64,000 nucleotides of DNA from an uncultured Ruminococcus sp. (GCA_900538575.1 UPZA01000010.1:1-64000), one strand, 5' to 3'. Shown: positions 43,563 through 53,125, numbered from the stretch's first letter. Numbers and translations: made by a program. Notes: generated by a model not told the origin, from the sequence alone.

Positions 43563-44759
43563 TTATTCGACTATTTTAAATCCTGCGTCTGCCAAGGCTT
43601 TTCTGATTGACATTTTATGCTCAAAATTCCTTGTTTCCAGTACGATTCTCAGGTAGCAGCCGTTTATATCCGAGCCTTCGCTGGCTCTTTCGTGATGAAT
43701 AGCCACAACGTTTCCGCCAAGCTCGGCAATTATACGGGAAACGTCCCTGAGCTGTCCGGGCTTATCCATCAGCTCGATATTTATAGAATCTGAACGGCCT
43801 GATTTAAGAAGGCCTCTTTTGATAACCCTTGAAAGAATAGTTACGTCTATGTTGCCTCCGGATACTAAGCAGACCGTTTTCTTTCCTTTGATAGGAACTT
43901 TGTTGAACATTGCGGCGGCTACAGAAACTGCTCCGGCGCCTTCGGCTATTAGCTTATGCTGTTCGATAAGCGCGAGAATTGCCGACGAAATTTCGTCGTC
44001 GGTTACAGTTACGATTTCATCTACATATTTCTGACAGCAATCAAACGTATTTACGCCCGGCTCTTTAACCTTGATACCGTCAGCTATAGTTGAAACGGAA
44101 TCAAGGCATTCTATCTTTCCGCTTTCCATAGACACGAGCATACTTGGCGCGCCGCTTGCCTGAACGCCGTAAATCTTGATTTCGGGCTTTAGCATTTTAG
44201 CGGCAAAGGCAACGCCGGAAATAAGTCCGCCGCCGCCGATGGGGACGATTATTGCGTCAATATCGGGAAGCTGGTCAAGCAGCTCAAGTCCGATAGTTCC
44301 CTGCCCTGCAATAACGTTTTCATCGTCGAACGGATGAATAAACGTGTAGCCCTTTTCATCTCTTAGCTGTATCGCTTTATTATAGGCGTCGTCATAGACT
44401 CCGTTTACTAAACAAACATCGGCTCCGTAGCTCTTTGTTGCCTCAACCTTGGAGATAGGCGCGCCGTCCGGCAGACAGATCAATGATTTGATACCGTTTT
44501 TCGAGGCGGCAAGGGCAACGCCCTGAGCGTGATTTCCGGCGGAGCATGCTATAACGCCTTTTGCCTTTTCATCGTCGCTTAGCTGGGAAATTTTATAGTA
44601 TGCGCCCCTTACTTTAAAAGAGCCCGTTATCTGAAGGTTTTCGGTTTTCAGGTAGATATCGCTCTCGGGATTTATTTTCGGGGCGTGAATTAAATCTGTT
44701 TTTCTGATTACGTTTTTCAGCACATAGCCTGCATGATAGATTTTATCAAGAGTAAGCAT
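43563..44759 (-). CDS. ilvA: threonine ammonia-lyase with C-terminal ACT domain
   Basis: This PLP enzyme deaminates threonine to 2-oxobutanoate, the first step to isoleucine. The PLP lysine is in ITGSFKVRGA; the phosphate-binding loop region is PIGGGGLISG. An ACT-like regulatory domain covers about 325-398. This roughly 400-aa form occurs as both biosynthetic and catabolic (TdcB-like) enzyme; the T-box leader and ilv/leu neighbours favour isoleucine synthesis. The ATG at 44759 is favoured over the GTG at 44771, with AATGAG upstream, although the binding site is weak for either. Confidence 0.94.
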   Translation of the reverse strand: MLTLDKIYHAGYVLKNVIRKTDLIHAPKINPESDIYLKTENLQITGSFKVRGAYYKISQLSDDEKAKGVIACSAGNHAQGVALAASKNGIKSLICLPDGAPISKVEATKSYGADVCLVNGVYDDAYNKAIQLRDEKGYTFIHPFDDENVIAGQGTIGLELLDQLPDIDAIIVPIGGGGLISGVAFAAKMLKPEIKIYGVQASGAPSMLVSMESGKIECLDSVSTIADGIKVKEPGVNTFDCCQKYVDEIVTVTDDEISSAILALIEQHKLIAEGAGAVSVAAAMFNKVPIKGKKTVCLVSGGNIDVTILSRVIKRGLLKSGRSDSINIELMDKPGQLRDVSRIIAELGGNVVAIHHERASEGSDINGCYLRIVLETRNFEHKMSIRKALADAGFKIVE

Positions 44760-44784
44760 TTTTTTATACACTCATTTCAGTTAA

Positions 44785-45012
44785 ATTTTGCTTTAAGGAC
44801 GGAATTCGATCCGCTTAAACCACCTTAAAGCGGTAATTTTTATCGTATCTGACAATACGGTTCCTTTTTAACGGGGGAAAGCCGGAGCGACTTAATACCC
44901 TTTAAGGGATTCGGCCGTCTGCTCTGGGAGGATAATATTCCGGATCCGTAAACGCCGTTTTCTCAGCAGACTCGGCTCTCTGTAAATTCGTAATCCGGAT
45001 AAGTTCCCTTCA
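44785..45012 (-). promoter_or_regulatory. T-box leader of ilvA-ridA
   Basis: On the minus strand the leader has the stem I region ACAGAGAGCCGAG...TGCTGAGAAAACGGC, a lower helix TCCGGAT/ATCCGGA, and the T-box AAGGTGG (44821-44828) followed by TTCCGTCC. GCTTTAAGG and CCTTAAAGC form a competing 9-bp stem. T-boxes bind uncharged tRNA and raise expression. The specifier codon could not be fixed by eye; isoleucine is expected from the gene, and ATT/ATC lies in one candidate loop (near 44933-44938). Confidence 0.82.
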
Positions 45013-45032
45013 CGGCATTTTAACTCTTACGA

Positions 45033-46238
45033 TCAGTTCAGAGTGTTATGGCAGGTAAGCATTTTGTCTATAAACTGCTTTGCGGCTCTTGCCGACCGTC
45101 CGCTTCTGCCAACAGCGAAACGTTCAGCCTCTTTCTCAAGCTCTTCTCTGGTCATGTCAAGCTTGCATTGCTCGGCAAGACCGTATACAATATCAAGATA
45201 TTCCTCCTTATTTGGTCTTGAAAAGGAGATTTTTATTCCGAACCGTTCTGAAAGGGATATCAACTCCTGAACGGTATCGTTTCTGTGCATATCGTCGCCG
45301 TCTCTGTCTGAAAAGCTTTCCTTGACAAGATGACGTCTGTTGCTTGTGGCATAGATAACGATATTGTCTGCTCTGGCTGATACGGAGCCTTCCAGTATGG
45401 CCTTGAGAGCGCCGAAATTATCATCGTCCGAGGCAAAGGAAAGATCGTCGATGAAAAGGATAAATTTAAGGGGATTTTTGCTGAGATTGTCGATTATTAC
45501 CGGTATATCTCTAAGCTGATCCTTGCGCACTTCTATTATACGCAGTCCTTTTCCCCTGAATTCATTAGCAATGGCTTTAACCGACGAGGATTTGCCTGTT
45601 CCTGCATCGCCGGTCAGCAGTACGTTGGAGGCCGGCTTGCCGCTGAGAAGGGCGAGGGTGTTGTCAATTATCATCTGCCGCTGCCGCTGATAGCCGATAA
45701 GCTGTGAAAGCTTGATTTCATCAGGATATTTGACGGGAACAATATTGCTCTCTTTTACTATAAACATATAATACTTTGCATAAATTCCATAGCCAAAGCG
45801 ATCAATATTTTCGATTCTGTCCCGATATTCCGATTTGAAATCATAGCGTGTATTGTCCCATTCGGGCAGAAAGCCTGAATAGGCTATATTTCTTTTAACC
45901 GTTTCAGAGGTCATGTCGGCTATACATTGCAGGGCTTCAAGCTCGTTCATAAGACAGTCCTGCATTTTACCGCTTATTTCAAGCCCGTGGGCCTTTCTTA
46001 TCATATAGATATTTTCGTCCTCAAGCATAAGCGTGAGGATATAGGAGCTTAGGTCGTTGTGGTGGCGGTAAAGGTTAGATACGAAATCCGAATACGCCTG
46101 AATCTGCTTTACCGTATCGTCGTCCTCTAAGCTTTTCAGCAAACGTTCAAGACTCCGCATAGTTCGGCAGTTTAATATATCTCTGAAAATGACCAGTGAG
46201 CTTAATTTAAAATAAAGCTCCGTTAGCTTGCTGTTCAA
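45033..46238 (-). CDS. DUF815-family AAA ATPase
   Basis: This 401-aa protein has a helical N-terminal half (about 1-170) and an AAA ATPase core. Walker A is GDAGTGKSSS (about 209-218) and Walker B is FILFIDDLSF (about 259-268); VIYATSNRRH is sensor-1-like. It matches the DUF815 family of uncharacterised bacterial ATPases. The start appears to be TTG, as CGGAGGCG lies nine bases upstream and no ATG fits. It follows leuB by 18 bases and may be co-transcribed, but its role is unknown. Confidence 0.88.
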   Translation of the reverse strand: MNSKLTELYFKLSSLVIFRDILNCRTMRSLERLLKSLEDDDTVKQIQAYSDFVSNLYRHHNDLSSYILTLMLEDENIYMIRKAHGLEISGKMQDCLMNELEALQCIADMTSETVKRNIAYSGFLPEWDNTRYDFKSEYRDRIENIDRFGYGIYAKYYMFIVKESNIVPVKYPDEIKLSQLIGYQRQRQMIIDNTLALLSGKPASNVLLTGDAGTGKSSSVKAIANEFRGKGLRIIEVRKDQLRDIPVIIDNLSKNPLKFILFIDDLSFASDDDNFGALKAILEGSVSARADNIVIYATSNRRHLVKESFSDRDGDDMHRNDTVQELISLSERFGIKISFSRPNKEEYLDIVYGLAEQCKLDMTREELEKEAERFAVGRSGRSARAAKQFIDKMLTCHNTLN

Positions 46239-46256
46239 TCAAAACGCCTCCGCTCT

Positions 46257-47330
46257 TTAGAGAAGCTCTAAGATTTTATCAGTTACTTCTGTTGTGGACA
46301 GAGGCTTGATTCCCGTATTTCCCACAAGATCGGCGGTTCTGAAGCCCTTTTCCAGAAAATCATCTACCGCGGATTCAATAGCGTCAGCTTCTTTATCAAG
46401 ATCAAAGGAGTATCTGAGCATCATTGCGGCTGAAAGGATCGTCGCGATGGGGTTAGCCTTGTTCTGTCCGGCGATGTCGGGGGCGGAGCCGTGAATAGGC
46501 TCGTACATTCCTCTTTTTGACGAGCCCAGCGACGCGGACGGAAGCATGCCGATCGAGCCTGTAATCTGGGAGGATTCGTCTGAAAGTATATCGCCGAACA
46601 TATTGGTTGTTACTACCACGTCGAACTGCGCCGGATTTTTTACAAGCTGCATCGCCGCGTTATCAACCAGCATATCTGTGCATACGACGTCCGGATAATC
46701 CTTTGCGATTTCATGGACCGTAGCTCTCCAAAGACGCGAGCTTTCAAGGACGTTTGCCTTGTCTATGCTTATAACCCTTTTATTTCTTTTTTCAGCCGTT
46801 TCAAAGGCCACTCTGGCGATACGTTCTATTTCCATTTTACTGTAGCATTCCGTATCGTAGGCTTCCTCGCCGTATTTGCCCTCTCTTCTGCCTCTTTCGC
46901 CGAAATAAATTCCTCCGGTAAGCTCCCTGACCATCATAAGATCGAATCCGTTAGCGGCAATATCGGGGCGGAGCGGGCACTCGTCCCTAAGCGCTTTGTA
47001 AAGCTTGGCGGGACGCAGATTTGTAAAAAGACCCAGTGCGGAGCGTATACCGAGGAGAGCCTTTTCCGGACGGCGGTCGCCGGGAAGGTTATCCCACTTA
47101 GGACCGCCGACCGCGCCCAACAGGACGCTGTCGCTTGCAAGACAGCCCTCTACGGTTTCCTTGGGAAGCGGATTTCCTGTTGCGTCAATAGCCGCGCCGC
47201 CGATAAGATAAGGCGTAAAATTAAATTTATGTCCGAATTTTTCAGCGGTTTTTTTTAGTATAAGGACGGCGCTGTCCACGATTTCCGGACCGATTCCGTC
47301 GCCTCTCAGCAATGCTATGTTAAATTCCAT
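46257..47330 (-). CDS. leuB: 3-isopropylmalate dehydrogenase
   Basis: LeuB oxidatively decarboxylates 3-isopropylmalate in leucine synthesis, using NAD. The N-terminal LLRGDGIGPEIV and the LTGGIYFGERG and NMFGDILSDESSQITGS motifs are diagnostic, as is HGSAPDIAGQNKANP. The length of 357 aa is normal. AAGGAGAT precedes the ATG. It follows leuD by 13 bases in the leuCDB order. Confidence 0.97.
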   Translation of the reverse strand: MEFNIALLRGDGIGPEIVDSAVLILKKTAEKFGHKFNFTPYLIGGAAIDATGNPLPKETVEGCLASDSVLLGAVGGPKWDNLPGDRRPEKALLGIRSALGLFTNLRPAKLYKALRDECPLRPDIAANGFDLMMVRELTGGIYFGERGRREGKYGEEAYDTECYSKMEIERIARVAFETAEKRNKRVISIDKANVLESSRLWRATVHEIAKDYPDVVCTDMLVDNAAMQLVKNPAQFDVVVTTNMFGDILSDESSQITGSIGMLPSASLGSSKRGMYEPIHGSAPDIAGQNKANPIATILSAAMMLRYSFDLDKEADAIESAVDDFLEKGFRTADLVGNTGIKPLSTTEVTDKILELL

Positions 47331-47343
47331 GTTATATATCTCC

Positions 47344-47838
47344 TTATTTAAAGCTGCCGTTTTTTATCGACTCTATAAGTCCGCCGTTTTTAATAATTGA
47401 TTGTATAAATTCCGGAAACGGCTCGGTTTTGAACTGTCTGCCGGTATTTTTATCCGTTATAACGCCCTTATCCAGATCGGCTTCAACAATATGTCCTTCT
47501 TCAACAGCCTCGGCTGCCTCCGGACACTCCAGTATTGCAAGACCGATATTTATAGCGTTTCTGTAAAATATTCTTGCAAAGCTTTTAGCTATAACAAGAG
47601 AAATTCCGCTTTCCTTTATTGCAATCGGAGCGTGTTCACGGGAAGAACCGCAGCCGAAATTGAAGCCGGCCGCCATAATGTCGCCCTTTTGAACCCGTCC
47701 GGCAAAGCTTTTGTCAAGATCCTCCATACAGTGTGACGCAAGCTCCTTTTTGTCGCTTGTGTTAAGGTATCTTGCGGGAATTATAACGTCTGTGTCTACA
47801 TTATCGCCGTATTTTATGACCTTACCTTCAAAAACCAT
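47344..47838 (-). CDS. leuD: 3-isopropylmalate dehydratase small subunit
   Basis: With LeuC this isomerises 2- to 3-isopropylmalate. The 164-aa chain has KYGDNVDTDVIIPARYL and FGCGSSREHAPIAIK, typical of the short archaeal/clostridial LeuD type. TAAGGAGG lies before the ATG and overlaps the end of leuC, one base apart, so translation is coupled. Confidence 0.97.
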   Translation of the reverse strand: MVFEGKVIKYGDNVDTDVIIPARYLNTSDKKELASHCMEDLDKSFAGRVQKGDIMAAGFNFGCGSSREHAPIAIKESGISLVIAKSFARIFYRNAINIGLAILECPEAAEAVEEGHIVEADLDKGVITDKNTGRQFKTEPFPEFIQSIIKNGGLIESIKNGSFK

Positions 47839-47839
47839 T

Positions 47840-49102
47840 TTACATTACCTCCTTAGGCTCTGCAATTTTTCCGGCAATAGCCGACGCCGCCGCAACAGCC
47901 GGACTTGCCAGATATACCTCTGAATCGACATGTCCCATTCTGCCGACAAAGTTTCTGTTTGTAGTGGCGACAGCTCTTTCGCCCTCGGCGAGAATGCCCA
48001 TATATCCGCCCAGACAAGGACCGCAGGTAGGAGTTGAAACGACTGCTCCGCACTCGATAAAGGTTTTCAGGAGTCCTTGCTCCATAGCTTCAAGATAGAT
48101 TTTCTGAGTTGCCGGAATTATAATTGTCCTGACATTCTTAGCAACCTTTTTGCCTTTCATGATTTCAGCGGCAAGCTGAAGATCCTCAAGACGGCCGTTT
48201 GTACATGAGCCTATAACTACCTGATCTATTTTTATATCGTCGATTTCGTCGACAGTGCGAGTATTCTCCGGAAGATGAGGGAAAGAAACGGTAGGTTTGA
48301 TTTCGCTCAGGTCAATTATGTAGGTTTCGTCATAAGCCGCGTCCTCGTCAGCCTTGTAAACCTTTGGCTCTCTTGAGCTGTGTTCCCTGACATATTCTAT
48401 GGTTTTATCGTCGACTTCGAATATACCGTTCTTAGCGCCCGCTTCAATAGCCATGTTAGCCATACAGAGCCTGTCGCTTACAGAAAGACTGTGAAGACCT
48501 TCTCCGGTAAATTCCATTGAACGGTATAACGCGCCGTCAACGCCGATCATTCCGATTATATGGAGAATAACGTCCTTACCCGTCACATATTTATTGAGCT
48601 TTCCCTTGAGCTCGAATTTTATAGCTGACGGTACCTTGAACCATGCCTTTCCCGTCGCCATTCCGCACGCCATATCTGTTGAACCTACGCCTGTAGAAAA
48701 TGCGCCCAGCGCGCCGTATGTGCAGGTATGGGAATCGGCGCCTATTACGGCGTCGCCTGAAACAACCAGTCCCTTTTCGGGAAGGAGAGCGTGTTCAATA
48801 CCCATTTCGCCCACGTCGTAAAAGTTTGTGATTTCCTTTTCACCGCAGAAGTCGCGGCACATTTTGCACTGCTGCGCCGCCTTTATATCCTTGTTCGGAG
48901 CAAAGTGATCCATAACCATAGTCACCTTATTCTTGTCAAAGACATTTTCGGCGCCGAGCTTGTTGAATTCCTTGATGGCTACAGGAGAGGTAATGTCGTT
49001 GCCGAGAACTAAATCAAGGTTTACTAAAATAAGCTGTCCGGCCTCGACCTTTTCCAGTCCCGCATGAGCCGCAAGAATTTTCTGCGTCATTGTCATGCCC
49101 AT
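47840..49102 (-). CDS. leuC: 3-isopropylmalate dehydratase large subunit
   Basis: This aconitase-family Fe-S subunit pairs with LeuD. The cluster cysteines are in IGSCTNGR and in PTCGPCLGG; GADSHTCTYG and GRMGHVDSEVYLASP are present. The 420-aa length fits the LeuC2/homoaconitase-like class. GAAAGGA lies ten bases before the ATG. A small membrane protein gene separates it from ilvD upstream. Confidence 0.97.
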   Translation of the reverse strand: MGMTMTQKILAAHAGLEKVEAGQLILVNLDLVLGNDITSPVAIKEFNKLGAENVFDKNKVTMVMDHFAPNKDIKAAQQCKMCRDFCGEKEITNFYDVGEMGIEHALLPEKGLVVSGDAVIGADSHTCTYGALGAFSTGVGSTDMACGMATGKAWFKVPSAIKFELKGKLNKYVTGKDVILHIIGMIGVDGALYRSMEFTGEGLHSLSVSDRLCMANMAIEAGAKNGIFEVDDKTIEYVREHSSREPKVYKADEDAAYDETYIIDLSEIKPTVSFPHLPENTRTVDEIDDIKIDQVVIGSCTNGRLEDLQLAAEIMKGKKVAKNVRTIIIPATQKIYLEAMEQGLLKTFIECGAVVSTPTCGPCLGGYMGILAEGERAVATTNRNFVGRMGHVDSEVYLASPAVAAASAIAGKIAEPKEVM

Positions 49103-49157
49103 AATATATCATTCCTTTCAGATTTTTAATTTGTTTGCTATTGTGGTTTAGATATTC

Positions 49158-49556
49158 TTAATTTTTTTCTACTATACTTTTATTTCCAAAATATTTGATT
49201 AAAATTAATATCAAAGCGCTGCCAGCGAGTATTCCATCCATTATTCCGGCAGGAAGCAAAAACATCATTAATGTTATTGTGATAACGCAATTTATGACTG
49301 ATAATACCAGTCCCCACATTCTATTTTTTAACAATCCTATTGCACCGATAAGCCTAAATATTCCATAAATTGCTCCTATGATCATCATCATATAAAGATT
49401 GTCTTGTAAATATGAAAGTTTAAATGCAAAATATTTACCAATATCAAATTTGTCAGTTCCGAATATCAATGCCGGTATCATACAAAAAACCCCTCCAAGT
49501 TCCATGAATCCACCGTGTATGATCATCAATAATGCAGGTATTTTGTAACTTTTCAT
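49158..49556 (-). CDS. small four-helix membrane protein inserted between ilvD and leuC
   Basis: This 132-aa protein has about four hydrophobic helices and few charged residues; no family is recognised. The ATG at 49556 has GGAAA about 12 bases upstream; another ATG at 49577 has no binding site. It starts 27 bases after the ilvD stop on the same strand. It is clearly more AT-rich than the biosynthetic genes around it, suggesting later insertion. A link to amino acid transport is speculative. Confidence 0.65.
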   Translation of the reverse strand: MKSYKIPALLMIIHGGFMELGGVFCMIPALIFGTDKFDIGKYFAFKLSYLQDNLYMMMIIGAIYGIFRLIGAIGLLKNRMWGLVLSVINCVITITLMMFLLPAGIMDGILAGSALILILIKYFGNKSIVEKN

Positions 49557-49582
49557 AAAAATTAGATTTCCATTCAAATTAG

Positions 49583-51244
49583 TTATTTATTAATAATAGC
49601 TCCCTTATCAGCGGAGGAAACCATAGCCGCGTATCTTTTAGCATAGCCCGTTATGCCCTCTTTTACAAGCAGCTTTGTATTTTTCTTTCTTGTCTCAAGC
49701 TCCTCGTCGGAAACCTCAAGAGTGATTTTATAGTTTGGAATATCTATTGAAATAATATCTCCGTCCTTAACGTATGCGATATTTCCGCCGCTGACAGCCT
49801 CCGGAGAAACATGACCGATAGCGGCGCCTCTTGTAGCTCCGCTGAAACGTCCGTCTGTAATAAGAGCAACGTCCTTGTCAAGCCCCATTCCGGCAATCGC
49901 CGACGTAGGAGAAAGCATTTCTCTCATACCCGGACCTCCGGCAGGACCTTCGTAACGAATCACTACAACGTCGCCGGCCTTAATTCCGCCGCCTCTGATA
50001 ACTTCTATGGCTTCCTCTTCGCTGTTGAATACCCTTGCAGGACCGGTATGTTTTAACATTTCAGGAGCAACCGCGCTTCTCTTTACAACGCAGCCGTCGG
50101 GAGCGAGGTTACCTCTTAATACGGCGATTCCGCCGGTTTCGCTGTAAGGATTATCAATTGTTCTTATAATTTCAGGATTTCTGTTGACAACGCCCTTTAT
50201 ATTTTCACCTAAAGTCCGGCCGGTAACGGTCATAACATCGGTATTGATAAGTCCTTTTTTGTTAAGCTCGCTGAGAACCGCGTAAACGCCGCCCGCTTCG
50301 TTAAGATCCTCCATATATGTATGGCCGGCGGGAGCGAGATGACAAAGGTTAGGCGTTTTGGCGCTGATTTCATTTGCCATGTCAAGATTTATTGTAATTG
50401 AGCATTCATTTGCGATTGCGGGAAGATGAAGCATGCTGTTTGTTGAGCATCCCAGCGCCATATCGGCGGTTAATGCGTTATGGAACGCTTTTTCCGTCAT
50501 GATGTCAAGAGGACGGATATTCTTTCTGTAAAGCTCCATTACAGCCATACCCGCTTTTTTCGCAAGCTTTATTCTCTCCGAATAAACTGCCGGAATCGTA
50601 CCGTTGCCGCGGAGTCCCATACCCAGAACCTCAGTCAGGCAGTTCATGGAGTTAGCGGTATACATTCCGGAGCATGAGCCGCAGGTAGGACAGGCCTTGT
50701 TTTCATATTCCTCAACGTCCTCAAGGCTAATTTTGCCGGCAGAATAAGCGCCGACGGCTTCAAACATGCTTGAAAGACTGGTCTTGCCGCCGTTTACGTG
50801 CCCTGCAAGCATAGGGCCGCCGCTTACGAATATGGTAGGAACGTTTACTCTTGCCGCCGCCATAAGAAGTCCCGGAACGTTTTTATCGCAGTTGGGAACC
50901 ATAACGAGAGCGTCAAAGTGGTGAGCAAGCGCCATGCATTCAGTTGAATCGGCAATAAGATCGCGGGTTACCAGAGAATATTTCATTCCCTTGTGTCCCA
51001 TTGCAATACCGTCGCACACCGCGATTGCCGGAAATACTACGGGGGCGCCGCCGCCCATTGCGACGCCGAGCTTAACCGCCTCGACGATTTTATCTATGTT
51101 CATATGTCCCGGTACAATTTCATTGTATGACGAAACAATACCGACCAGCGGACGCTTCATTTCCTCGTGAGTCATTCCGAGAGCGTTGAACAGCGAACGC
51201 TGTGGAGCCATTTCAACTCCGTCGCAGAAAAAGTTTTCAGCCAT
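49583..51244 (-). CDS. ilvD: dihydroxy-acid dehydratase
   Basis: IlvD dehydrates dihydroxy-acids to the 2-keto precursors of valine and isoleucine. Cluster cysteines are in PNCDKNVPG and CPTCGSCSGMYTANSMN. GRFSGATRG is also present and the length of 553 aa is normal. CGAGGTAA precedes the ATG. It lies downstream of ilvC, with a small lipoprotein gene and terminator-like hairpin between, so it may have its own transcript as well. Confidence 0.97.
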   Translation of the reverse strand: MAENFFCDGVEMAPQRSLFNALGMTHEEMKRPLVGIVSSYNEIVPGHMNIDKIVEAVKLGVAMGGGAPVVFPAIAVCDGIAMGHKGMKYSLVTRDLIADSTECMALAHHFDALVMVPNCDKNVPGLLMAAARVNVPTIFVSGGPMLAGHVNGGKTSLSSMFEAVGAYSAGKISLEDVEEYENKACPTCGSCSGMYTANSMNCLTEVLGMGLRGNGTIPAVYSERIKLAKKAGMAVMELYRKNIRPLDIMTEKAFHNALTADMALGCSTNSMLHLPAIANECSITINLDMANEISAKTPNLCHLAPAGHTYMEDLNEAGGVYAVLSELNKKGLINTDVMTVTGRTLGENIKGVVNRNPEIIRTIDNPYSETGGIAVLRGNLAPDGCVVKRSAVAPEMLKHTGPARVFNSEEEAIEVIRGGGIKAGDVVVIRYEGPAGGPGMREMLSPTSAIAGMGLDKDVALITDGRFSGATRGAAIGHVSPEAVSGGNIAYVKDGDIISIDIPNYKITLEVSDEELETRKKNTKLLVKEGITGYAKRYAAMVSSADKGAIINK

Positions 51245-51263
51245 TTTTATTACCTCGTTTTAT

Positions 51264-51401
51264 TTATTTTACATCAATATCCGTTTTTATATTTCCCACA
51301 TCAACCTTAACATTAGTTTTGATATCATCAGAATCATTTGAACATCCGACTAAAACTCCTAAAGAAACAATACAACAAATAAATATTAAAATTTTTTTCA
51401 T
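51264..51401 (-). CDS. tiny lipoprotein (45 aa) between ilvC and ilvD
   Basis: A short frame with a clear lipoprotein signal (MKKILIFICCIVSLGVLVGC, lipobox VLVGC with C20) leaves a mature peptide of 26 residues ending NIKTDIDVK. GGAGAAAATATC gives a well-placed binding site. The stop is 19 bases before ilvD. Like the membrane protein after ilvD, it is AT-rich. Function unknown. Confidence 0.72.
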   Translation of the reverse strand: MKKILIFICCIVSLGVLVGCSNDSDDIKTNVKVDVGNIKTDIDVK

Positions 51402-51411
51402 GATATTTTCT

Positions 51412-51456
51412 CCAAAAAGCAAACTGCTTTCCCGACTTTGTAAATCAGGAAAGCAG
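51412..51456 (-). terminator. terminator after ilvC
   Basis: CTGCTTTCC/GGAAAGCAG stem with a TTTGCTTTTT tail on the minus strand. It would separate ilvBNC from the lipoprotein gene and ilvD, at least in part. Confidence 0.75.
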
Positions 51457-51540
51457 CAGTTATTGATTATAAATGCCGGCCAGTCCGATTACAGCGATTT
51501 CTCGTTTAATCCAATACCGGATATAACAGCGTCAGTTTTA

Positions 51541-52578
51541 TCAGTTATTGATAAACTTATCTTCTTCGTTGTTCCAGCTATAAAGCTTGCGGATTTCTTC
51601 GCCGACCTTTTCTGACGGATGCTCGGCGGCAAGCTTTCTCATAGCTCTGAAATGAGCCTGACCGCCTGCGGCAGACATATCGAGGAGGAATTCCTTTGCA
51701 AATGAGCCGTCCTGAATATTTTTGAGTATCTGCTTCATAGCCTTCTTGGTATCGTCAGTGATGATCTTAGGACCTGTTATGTAATCGCCGTATTCAGCGG
51801 TGTTTGAAATAGAATATCTCATGCCGGCGAAGCCGCTCTGATAAATGAGGTCGACAATAAGCTTCATTTCATGAATACACTCGAAATAAGCGTTTCTCGG
51901 ATCATATCCCGCTTCAACAAGAGTTTCAAAGCCCGCCTGCATAAGAGCGCATACGCCGCCGCAAAGAACTGCCTGTTCGCCGAAAAGATCTGTTTCTGTT
52001 TCTGTTCTGAAAGTTGTCTCAAGAACGCCCGCTCTTGCGCCGCCGATTGCAAGACCGTATGCGAGAGCCATATCCTGAGCCTTTCCTGACGCGTCCTGAG
52101 CAACTGCCACAAGACACGGAACGCCCTTTCCGGCCTGATATTCGCTTCTTACCGTATGACCGGGTCCCTTAGGAGCGATCATTGTAACGTCAACGAATGA
52201 CGGAGGAACGATCTGACCGAAATGGATAGCGAAGCCGTGAGCAAACATGAGCATATCGCCTTCCTTGAGATTAGGCTCTATATCCTGCTTATACATAGCG
52301 GCCTGCTTCTCGTCATTGATAAGTATCATGATGATATCGGCCTGCTTTGCAGCCTCTGCGGCCGTAAACACTTCAAAGCCCTGTGCCTCGGCCTTTGCCC
52401 ATGACCTGCTGCCTTCGTAAAGACCGATAATAACTCTTGCATTGTCTCCGAGAGATTCCTTGGCGTTAAGAGCATGAGCGTGTCCCTGGCTTCCGTAGCC
52501 GATAACCGCTATCGTCTTGCCGTAAAGTAAGGTTAAATCGCAGTCTTCCTGATAAAATACCTTTGCTGAATTTGACAT
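51541..52578 (-). CDS. ilvC: ketol-acid reductoisomerase (class I)
   Basis: IlvC isomerises and reduces acetolactate/acetohydroxybutyrate. The NAD(P)H site is VIGYGSQGHAHALN (about 26-39); the catalytic region has VDVTMIAPKGPGH and AGYDPRNAYFECIHE. The length of 345 aa is that of class I enzymes. AAAGGAG precedes the ATG. It follows ilvN within 50 bases. Confidence 0.97.
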   Translation of the reverse strand: MSNSAKVFYQEDCDLTLLYGKTIAVIGYGSQGHAHALNAKESLGDNARVIIGLYEGSRSWAKAEAQGFEVFTAAEAAKQADIIMILINDEKQAAMYKQDIEPNLKEGDMLMFAHGFAIHFGQIVPPSFVDVTMIAPKGPGHTVRSEYQAGKGVPCLVAVAQDASGKAQDMALAYGLAIGGARAGVLETTFRTETETDLFGEQAVLCGGVCALMQAGFETLVEAGYDPRNAYFECIHEMKLIVDLIYQSGFAGMRYSISNTAEYGDYITGPKIITDDTKKAMKQILKNIQDGSFAKEFLLDMSAAGGQAHFRAMRKLAAEHPSEKVGEEIRKLYSWNNEEDKFINN

Positions 52579-52627
52579 TATAAAGACTCCTTTTACAATA
52601 TAATAATTTATTGGACAGCCGACGAGA

Positions 52628-53125
52628 TTAATTTTTTCTCAGACAATTGCTGCCTCTTTCAAGAGCTACTATACCCGTACGGCATATCTCCATTATGCCG
52701 AAGGGCTTTACAAGCTCAATAAAAGCGTTGATTTTTGAGCTTTCTCCGGTTATTTCAATGCAGAGGGCGTCCGGAGAATAATCTACGATCTTGGAACGGA
52801 AAACGTCTACCGCGGCGAGTATATCCTGTCTTGTCCTGGAATCGTTCTTGATTTTGATAAGAAGAAGCTCTCGGGTGACAGTTTCGTCGCGCTCCATAAT
52901 CTGAACCTGCTTTACGTCGTGAAGCTTACTGAGCTGTTTGATAATCTGAGTTTTTGAATATTCGTCGCCTCTCATGGAAATGGTTATCCTTGAAAATTCA
53001 GGCGATTCTGTCTCGCCGACGGTCAGCGTATCAATGTTAAAGCCTCTTCTTGTGAACATGCTTGAAACTCTTGTTAAAACTCCGAATCTGTTTGAAACAA
53101 GTATACTGAAAACATATTTTTCCAT
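52628..53125 (-). CDS. ilvN: acetolactate synthase small (regulatory) subunit
   Basis: This 165-aa regulatory subunit has an N-terminal ACT domain (NRFGVLTRVSSMFTRRGFNI, about 12-31) that binds valine for feedback control, and the usual C-terminal domain. GCGGAGGTG lies before the ATG, which overlaps the ilvB stop by one base (TGATG), so the two subunits are made together. Confidence 0.96.
   Translation of the reverse strand: MEKYVFSILVSNRFGVLTRVSSMFTRRGFNIDTLTVGETESPEFSRITISMRGDEYSKTQIIKQLSKLHDVKQVQIMERDETVTRELLLIKIKNDSRTRQDILAAVDVFRSKIVDYSPDALCIEITGESSKINAFIELVKPFGIMEICRTGIVALERGSNCLRKN

Noticed and set aside
51202..51615. Plus-strand frame of 137 codons across the ilvC-ilvD spacer
   Set aside because: It lies antisense to ilvD, ilvC and the tiny lipoprotein, and has no binding site.
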